Positions 6,500 through 10,059 of a DNA stretch of 10,059 nucleotides are shown here, one piece after another. The DNA lies in NCBI GenBank assembly GCA_900759415.1, contig CAAEVC010000043.1, positions 1-10,059 of the forward strand. The letters are read 5' to 3'. The position numbers and the translations under genes were made by a program. The notes under the pieces are model-generated. The model ran no database searches and was not told the origin of the DNA. It saw nothing but the letters and a program-made list of their open reading frames with translations. The first letter of the stretch is position 1, and each line of letters starts with the position of its first letter. This stretch comes from an uncultured Dialister sp. (GTDB lineage Bacteria > Bacillota > Negativicutes > Veillonellales > Dialisteraceae).

Positions 6500-7261
6500 A
6501 TGAGAAAGTATTTCTTCTTTGATATTGATGGGACGCTGACTACGCCTTTGACGGCGGATTATCCGGAGAGTACGAAGGAGGCGATCCGGCGGCTGATGGA
6601 GAAGGGGCATTTTGTTTCTATTGCGACCGGCCGGATGCAGAGCGATGCCTGGCAGGTGGCAGAGATGCTGGGGATTTCTGCTGCTGTTTCCGATGGAGGC
6701 AATGCGGTGACTGTGGAAGGGAAGATTCTCTACGATGAAGGTCTTCCTTTAGAGGCCTGCGTGAAGACTCTTCTGGAAATCGATGAAGAAAAACATCCTT
6801 GGGCCCTTTCTCCTTACAATAAGAAATACCGGGTGACCAGGACGGAGAATTATCTGAAGAAGGTGAAGGACCGGTATTACGAGACGGAAGTGGATCCTTC
6901 ACTGGATGTACGGAAACTGGATATGATCCATAAGATTTTCATCGCCTGTGACAAGAAGGAAAAGAATGAGATTCCTCTCTATACCCTGCCTCATGTGTGG
7001 TTCAGTACAGACACCATGCTCATCGAACCGGTTCATAAGGAGCGGGGCATTCTGGAGCTTCAGAAACGGTTTTCCATTCCTGATAAAGACATCGTAGTCT
7101 TCGGAGACGGGATGAATGACCTTACCATGTTCCGGGAACAATGGATGACCATCGCTATGGGAAATGGAAAAGAAGCGCTGAAAGAAAAGGCAAAATATGT
7201 GACCGACCGGGCAGAAAATGATGGTATCTATAATGCATGCCGCCATTTCGGATGGATTTGA
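6500..7261 (+). CDS. Cof-type HAD-IIB phosphatase
   Basis: A 253-residue cytosolic HAD hydrolase that should remove phosphate from a small molecule such as a sugar phosphate or nucleotide; the substrate is not predictable. Motif I is DIDGT (8-12), with nucleophile Asp8 and acid Asp10. Motif II is TGR (43-45) within VSIATGR. The motif III lysine is probably K180 in EPVHKERGILELQ. Motif IV is GDGMND (202-207), with Asp203 and Asp207 for Mg2+. The region between motifs II and III (about 80-175) is the C2B cap that defines the Cof/YbiV group. Start: ATG with AAGGAGG five bases upstream. The first 60 or so codons prefer G-ending triplets (ACG, GCG, GAG, AAG, CGG), while later ones use more GAA and AAA. 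No functional link with its neighbours is evident. Confidence 0.93.
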   Translation: MRKYFFFDIDGTLTTPLTADYPESTKEAIRRLMEKGHFVSIATGRMQSDAWQVAEMLGISAAVSDGGNAVTVEGKILYDEGLPLEACVKTLLEIDEEKHPWALSPYNKKYRVTRTENYLKKVKDRYYETEVDPSLDVRKLDMIHKIFIACDKKEKNEIPLYTLPHVWFSTDTMLIEPVHKERGILELQKRFSIPDKDIVVFGDGMNDLTMFREQWMTIAMGNGKEALKEKAKYVTDRAENDGIYNACRHFGWI

Positions 7262-7341
7262 GATACTGGTATTTAGCGCCCGCAGAATGGTTAGGGAAAG
7301 GAATGATTTATTGCTTTTTTTGCACGGAAACCGATTTCTTC

Positions 7342-7369
7342 TTGCAAAAAATGAAATGAAGCGTATAAT
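7342..7369 (+). promoter_or_regulatory. Promoter of the amt operon leader
   Basis: -35 TTGCAA (7342-7347), 16-base spacer, perfect -10 TATAAT (7364-7369); start near 7376. An inverted repeat, TTTTTTGCA (7316-7324) and TGCAAAAAA (7343-7351), overlaps the -35 and could be an operator or a weak terminator of the HAD gene. No sigma-54 site with correct GG-N10-GC spacing is present. Confidence 0.65.
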
Positions 7370-7386
7370 ACGAAATATAATTTTAC

Positions 7387-7429
7387 AGACAGGCAAAGGA
7401 GCTCCCGATTGCGGGGGCTCTTTCTGTTT
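7387..7429 (+). promoter_or_regulatory. Long leader hairpin, terminator-like
   Basis: Core stem GAGCTCCCG (7399-7407) and CGGGGGCTC (7412-7420) with one G-U pair and an ATTG loop, extended below by AGACAG (7387-7392) and CTGTTT (7424-7429) across a small bulge. It begins about 11 bases after the predicted transcription start and ends two bases before a strong AGGAGG. The T tract (TTTCTGTTT) is interrupted, so it may be a weak terminator or a structural leader. Confidence 0.6.
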
Positions 7430-7444
7430 CAGGAGGTGGGATGT

Positions 7445-7513
7445 ATGGGACTTCCACGACAGCGACTGGAAGGAGAGTATTTGATTGAAGAGGAGGAAAG
7501 CCTCCTCGCCTGA
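7445..7513 (+). CDS. Possible 22-aa leader peptide
   Basis: A short frame beginning MGLPRQRLEGEYLIE and ending in an acidic EEESLLA tail. Its ATG lies eight bases after AGGAGG (7431-7436), a better ribosome site than that of amt itself. A second ATG at 7441 opens a 15-codon frame that ends at 7488. The last codons overlap the hairpin GAGGAGG (7490-7496) and CCTCCTC (7501-7507). The CCTCCT arm could instead pair with the AGGAGG of this ORF. The peptide resembles nothing I know and has no run of one amino acid of the kind used in classical attenuators. It may be a leader ORF or chance. Confidence 0.3.
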   Translation: MGLPRQRLEGEYLIEEEESLLA

Positions 7514-7534
7514 ATTTTATAGAATGGTAATGGT

Positions 7535-7569
7535 GCCGCTTTGGAAACAGGGATTTCCGGCGGCTTTTT
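7535..7569 (+). terminator. Terminator-like hairpin directly before amt
   Basis: GCCGC (7535-7539) pairs with GCGGC (7560-7564), and inside it GGAAA (7543-7547) pairs with TTTCC (7554-7558), with a small bulge between. Five T follow (7565-7569). It ends 25 bases before the amt start and downstream of the predicted promoter, so it is placed to act as an attenuator. No second promoter is visible between it and amt. Confidence 0.6.
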
Positions 7570-7594
7570 GATTGACAGGTAAAGGATGATCACT

Positions 7595-8899
7595 ATGAAA
7601 AAGTATATACTCCTCCCTTTTCTGGGAAGCTGTTTTCTGCCGGCCATAGCCATGGCGGCGGACGAAAGTAAATTGAACGGGGCAGATATGTCCTATATGG
7701 CAATTTCCACGCTGCTGGTGCTCATCATGACACCTGCTCTTGCTTTTTTCTACGGCGGGCTGGTGCGCCGCAAGAATACGATCAATACGATGATGATGTC
7801 CATGGTATGTCTTGCCATTTTCGCAGTGCAGTGGTTCGTGTACGGATACACCCTTTCCTTTGGCCCTGATGTGGGCGGCATCATCGGAAATCTGGACTGG
7901 GCTTTCTTCCGTCATGTAGGGATGGCGGCCAATCCTGATTATTCGGAGACCATCCCGCACATCCTCTTCGCCATGTTCCAGATGGCCTTTGCCATACTGA
8001 CGCCGGCCATCGTGAGCGGCGGCATTGTGGAAAGGACCAGGTTTCCAGCGTACTGTCTTTTCATCCTCCTCTGGGGCACCCTTGTCTATGACCCTATGTG
8101 CCATATGGTCTGGGGCGCAGGCGGTTTCATCCGGGAAATGGGAGCACTGGACTATGCAGGCGGCACAGTCATCCATGTGACTTCCGGTTTCTCTGCCCTT
8201 GTGGCAGCCATTATGATCGGGCGGAGAAGGGGGTATGGATTTTCTCCCATCCGGCCGCACAATATTCCATACGTATGTATTGGCGGAAGTCTTCTCTGGC
8301 TGGGATGGTTCGGATTTAACTCCGGTGCCGGCCTTGCTTCCAATGATGTGATGATCCAGGCGCTGGCCAATACGGGGATTGCTTCCTGCACCGCCGGTCT
8401 TGTGTGGATAGTGATTGAAGAAGTGATTCACCGCAAGATGACTCTTTTAGGACTCATTACCGGCATCCTCACCGGCCTTGTAGGCATTACGCCGGCCGCC
8501 GGCTTTGTAGATGGGATGGCCGCTTTCCTCATCGGTCTCACCACGCCCTGTATATGCTATTTCTTCGTTTCTGTGGTGAAAGAAAAGATGGGATACGATG
8601 ATTCCCTGGACGCCTTCGGCTGTCATGGCATGGGCGGCGTATGGGGCGCTCTCATGACTGGCGTCTTCTGCACGAAATCTATCAACAGTGCAGGCGCCGA
8701 TGGACTTCTCTATGGAAATCCCGGACAGATGATTCCACAGGTCACCGGCATTCTGGCAGGAATCGCTGTGGCAGTGGTGATGACTGTACTCATCATGACC
8801 CTTCTCTTCTGTTTCATGAAAGTGAGAGCAGATGCTTCTGAAGAATCTCAGGGACTGGACCTCATCGATCATGGCGAAAGAGCGTATAACAAACTGTAA
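7595..8899 (+). CDS. amt: Ammonium transporter (Amt/MEP/Rh family)
   Basis: Inner-membrane trimeric ammonium channel, 434 residues from this start, with 11 membrane helices expected. ATG 7595 is chosen because AGGA lies eight bases upstream and the protein then opens with a signal sequence, MKKYILLPFLGSCFLPAIAMA. ATG 7586, three codons earlier, is possible. Residues below are counted from 7595. The conserved pore is present: Phe128 and Phe132 (E. coli mature F103/F107), Trp173 (W148), Asp186 (D160), the twin histidines His194 and His344 (H168/H318) and Phe241 (F215). One difference is Ala245 at the place of Ser219, which lines the outer ammonium site. The C-terminal tail retains GLDLIDHGERAYN, the segment needed for coupling and PII binding. 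It is followed after 12 bases by a PII gene, the usual partnership, though the gene order is reversed from E. coli glnK-amtB. Confidence 0.96.
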   Translation: MKKYILLPFLGSCFLPAIAMAADESKLNGADMSYMAISTLLVLIMTPALAFFYGGLVRRKNTINTMMMSMVCLAIFAVQWFVYGYTLSFGPDVGGIIGNLDWAFFRHVGMAANPDYSETIPHILFAMFQMAFAILTPAIVSGGIVERTRFPAYCLFILLWGTLVYDPMCHMVWGAGGFIREMGALDYAGGTVIHVTSGFSALVAAIMIGRRRGYGFSPIRPHNIPYVCIGGSLLWLGWFGFNSGAGLASNDVMIQALANTGIASCTAGLVWIVIEEVIHRKMTLLGLITGILTGLVGITPAAGFVDGMAAFLIGLTTPCICYFFVSVVKEKMGYDDSLDAFGCHGMGGVWGALMTGVFCTKSINSAGADGLLYGNPGQMIPQVTGILAGIAVAVVMTVLIMTLLFCFMKVRADASEESQGLDLIDHGERAYNKL

Positions 8900-8911
8900 G
8901 AGGTGAATAAC

Positions 8912-9283
8912 ATGGATAAGGAAAAGAAAATATACAAAGTAGATGCAGTTATCCGTCCGGAAAGGCTGGAAGAGCTGAAGGAGAAACTCTATGAAATCGG
9001 CGTCACCGGCATCACAGTGACAGAGGTCTACGGCTGCGGCCTTACCAGAGGACAGGAAGAAATCTACCGGGGCAGCGTGCTCTCCATCAATCTCCTTCCA
9101 AAAATCAAAGTAGAAATCGTCATTTACGAGACTCCTCTTGAAGTGCTGATACAGACCATCCGAGACACCTGTAATACCGGTCATGTAGGGGATGGAAAAA
9201 TCTTCGTCTCTGAACTGGTCACTGCAGTAAAAATCAGAACAGGAGAAGAAGGGGGCGCTGCTATTATTGACGATAAAGTGTAA
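8912..9283 (+). CDS. glnK: PII family nitrogen regulatory protein, atypical T-loop
   Basis: A 123-residue trimeric signal protein that normally binds ATP/ADP and 2-oxoglutarate and controls Amt by docking its T-loop into the pore. ATG 8912 is preferred: AAGAGG lies eight bases upstream. A GTG at 8903 lies inside that site. Conserved parts are GITVTEVYGCG (33-43), EEIYRGS (49-55), LPKIKVEIVI (62-71, with Lys64 matching K58), TGHVGDGKIFV (89-99, B-loop, Lys96 matching K90) and KIRTGEE (107-113, R103 conserved, R101 replaced by Lys). With E. coli GlnB numbering offset by six, Tyr51, the uridylylation site, is Leu57, and Gln39, which coordinates Mg-ATP-2-oxoglutarate, is Thr45. Ser55 matches Ser49, phosphorylated in cyanobacteria. 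Uridylylation at the usual place is therefore impossible and 2-oxoglutarate sensing may be changed. It is co-transcribed with amt. No terminator is evident before the repeat that follows. Confidence 0.95.
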   Translation: MDKEKKIYKVDAVIRPERLEELKEKLYEIGVTGITVTEVYGCGLTRGQEEIYRGSVLSINLLPKIKVEIVIYETPLEVLIQTIRDTCNTGHVGDGKIFVSELVTAVKIRTGEEGGAAIIDDKV

Positions 9284-9296
9284 GGGGTAAATTAAA

Positions 9297-9926
9297 GACA
9301 GAGTTGAGAGCCCCGAGTTGAGCTCAGAGAGCCCGGAGGTGGTTGTAAAGACTTTATAGTTTGTAATTATAAAGTTAAACGGTCAACGACGTGATACCTG
9401 AAAAACAGCTATGAGCAATGAGCTATGAGCACAAAGCGAAGGTATCGGCTGCGCCGATGAATATAAAGACTGACGGTCATCCTGCGAAACTTCAATCTAA
9501 CATACTGCAGTTGCCCCTTCAGTCAACGGCCTATGGCCGCTCTCGCTCCTCACCACCTGAGTCATACTCTTCACTGACCTTTATCTCCGAACAAGATTTA
9601 TGAAATAAGGCAGAGTTGAGATTTGAGTGCCCAGAGTTGAGAGAAGGTTGTAAAGACTTTATAGTTTGTAAATTATATAGCCTTAATGGTCAACGGCGCT
9701 ACACTTCTATCTAACATAGTGCGGCTTTCCCCTTCAGTCAGCGTGCTCCTCACGCTGCCAGCTCCCCCGGGCGAAAGCTTCGCTTTCTGAGGGAGCCCAC
9801 ATTAAGGAGGCGGCTTCGCCGAAATATATATTCGTCGGCGATGCCGACGTCCTTTGCTCAAATCGGGGCTCTCGTAACTCAACTCTGTCCTTTTTCCAAC
9901 TCTCAAATCTCAAAACTCAATTCTTT
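9297..9926. repeat. Intergenic repeat element, copy 2 (with inverted termini)
   Basis: A non-coding element of about 600 bases. The left end, GACAGAGTTGAGAGCCCC plus GAGTTGAG (9297-9322), is repeated in inverted form at 9857-9889, with a 5-base insertion on the right. Beyond it, 9897-9926 matches 473-502 of copy 1 at 29 of 30 bases. Inside, a 33-base tract (9338-9370) is identical to 1321-1353 and returns with one inserted base at 9646-9676. Heptads recur at 9613-9641. Hairpins include ATCGGC-TGC-GCCGAT (9444-9458), GCGTG-CTCCT-CACGC (9740-9754) and CGTCGGC-GAT-GCCGACG (9833-9849). The same CAGTCA, CCAGCTCCCCCGGGCGAAA and GGCTTCGCCGAAATAT modules as in copy 1 appear in the same order. No transposase or convincing ORF is inside. 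Confidence 0.8.
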
Positions 9927-9930
9927 TTTT

Positions 9931-9959
9931 TTGCATCTTATTGTAAACGTTATTATAAG
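9931..9959 (+). promoter_or_regulatory. Promoter-like sequence with operator-like dyad
   Basis: -35 TTGCAT (9931-9936), 17-base spacer, -10 TATAAG (9954-9959). TTGTAAACGTTATTA (9941-9955) lies between and over the -10; it fits the cre consensus WTGNAANCGNWNNCA except for one base, and its left half is a good LacI-family half-site. No gene begins within the remaining 100 bases. Confidence 0.4.
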
Positions 9960-10004
9960 TTTAAATGTCAAGCATTTTTGAAAATGTCCCGAGAATTGTC
10001 ATTT

Positions 10005-10032
10005 AATAGCCCCGCAATAGTGGGGCTATTTT
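10005..10032. terminator. Intrinsic terminator, orientation uncertain
   Basis: AATAGCCCC (10005-10013) pairs with GGGGCTATT (10022-10030), with further inner pairing, and is flanked by TTTT on the right and a shorter A-rich flank on the reverse strand. It may end a short transcript from 9966 or a minus-strand gene lying beyond the right edge. Confidence 0.75.
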
Positions 10033-10059
10033 GAGTGGTTAGGCCAGTATGTTACTAAA

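Noticed and set aside
7316..7351. Sigma-54 promoter before amt
   Set aside because: TTGCAC and TTGCAA are present but no GG-N10-GC spacing exists; the sigma-A-type TATAAT promoter explains the region better.
7517..9184. Long minus-strand frames opposite amt and PII (304 and 245 codons)
   Set aside because: Their translations are His- and Arg-rich with no domain; the plus-strand proteins are unambiguous.
9297..9926. CRISPR array, because of repeated short units
   Set aside because: The repeats are 7-base degenerate heptads and unequal modules without regular spacers of constant length, and no cas gene is in the window.

Overview
The window looks like chromosomal DNA from an anaerobic, low-to-medium GC Firmicute. 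Strong AGGAGG-type ribosome binding sites, sigma-A-like promoters, and a TalC, MATE, URO-D-like, HAD, Amt and PII gene set with an amt-PII pair fit a Negativicutes member such as Dialister or a relative. That assignment is from general impression, not from a marker gene. No phage, transposase, CRISPR, rRNA or tRNA gene is visible.

Layout. 1-502 is a non-coding repeat element. 493-1209 (minus) is an unrecognised 238-residue protein with a zinc ribbon; its stop codon lies inside the repeat. 1300-1398 is a fragment of the same repeat family. 1452-2366 (minus) is a LysR-type regulator with a clear terminator and promoter, divergent from a transaldolase gene at 2757-3404 (plus), which has its own promoter and terminator. 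3456-3960 is non-coding and holds a decayed repeat fragment and two operator-like dyads. 3998-5341 (MATE exporter) and 5338-6348 (URO-D-like protein) overlap by ATGA and form an operon. 6500-7261 is a Cof-type HAD phosphatase behind its own weak promoter. 7262-7594 is a structured leader. 7595-8899 (Amt ammonium channel) and 8912-9283 (PII signal protein) form a nitrogen operon. 9297-9926 is a second, longer repeat element, and 9931-10032 has a promoter-like sequence followed closely by an intrinsic terminator.

How the genes relate. Amt and PII form a functional pair: PII proteins normally plug the ammonium channel according to ATP/ADP, 2-oxoglutarate and covalent state. This PII lacks both the uridylylation tyrosine and the glutamine that coordinates Mg-ATP-2-oxoglutarate in the E. 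coli protein, so its signalling input is probably altered. The leader before amt carries a good promoter, a long stem, a short ORF with a strong Shine-Dalgarno, a second hairpin able to compete for that Shine-Dalgarno, and a terminator-like hairpin just before amt. This arrangement suggests attenuation. The LysR regulator may control the divergent transaldolase.

The most unusual structure is the intergenic repeat family. Degenerate heptanucleotide repeats (unit near GAGTTGA) lie at the left of each element and in inverted orientation at its right. Between them are short hairpins and modules that recur in different combinations in at least three places in this 10 kb.
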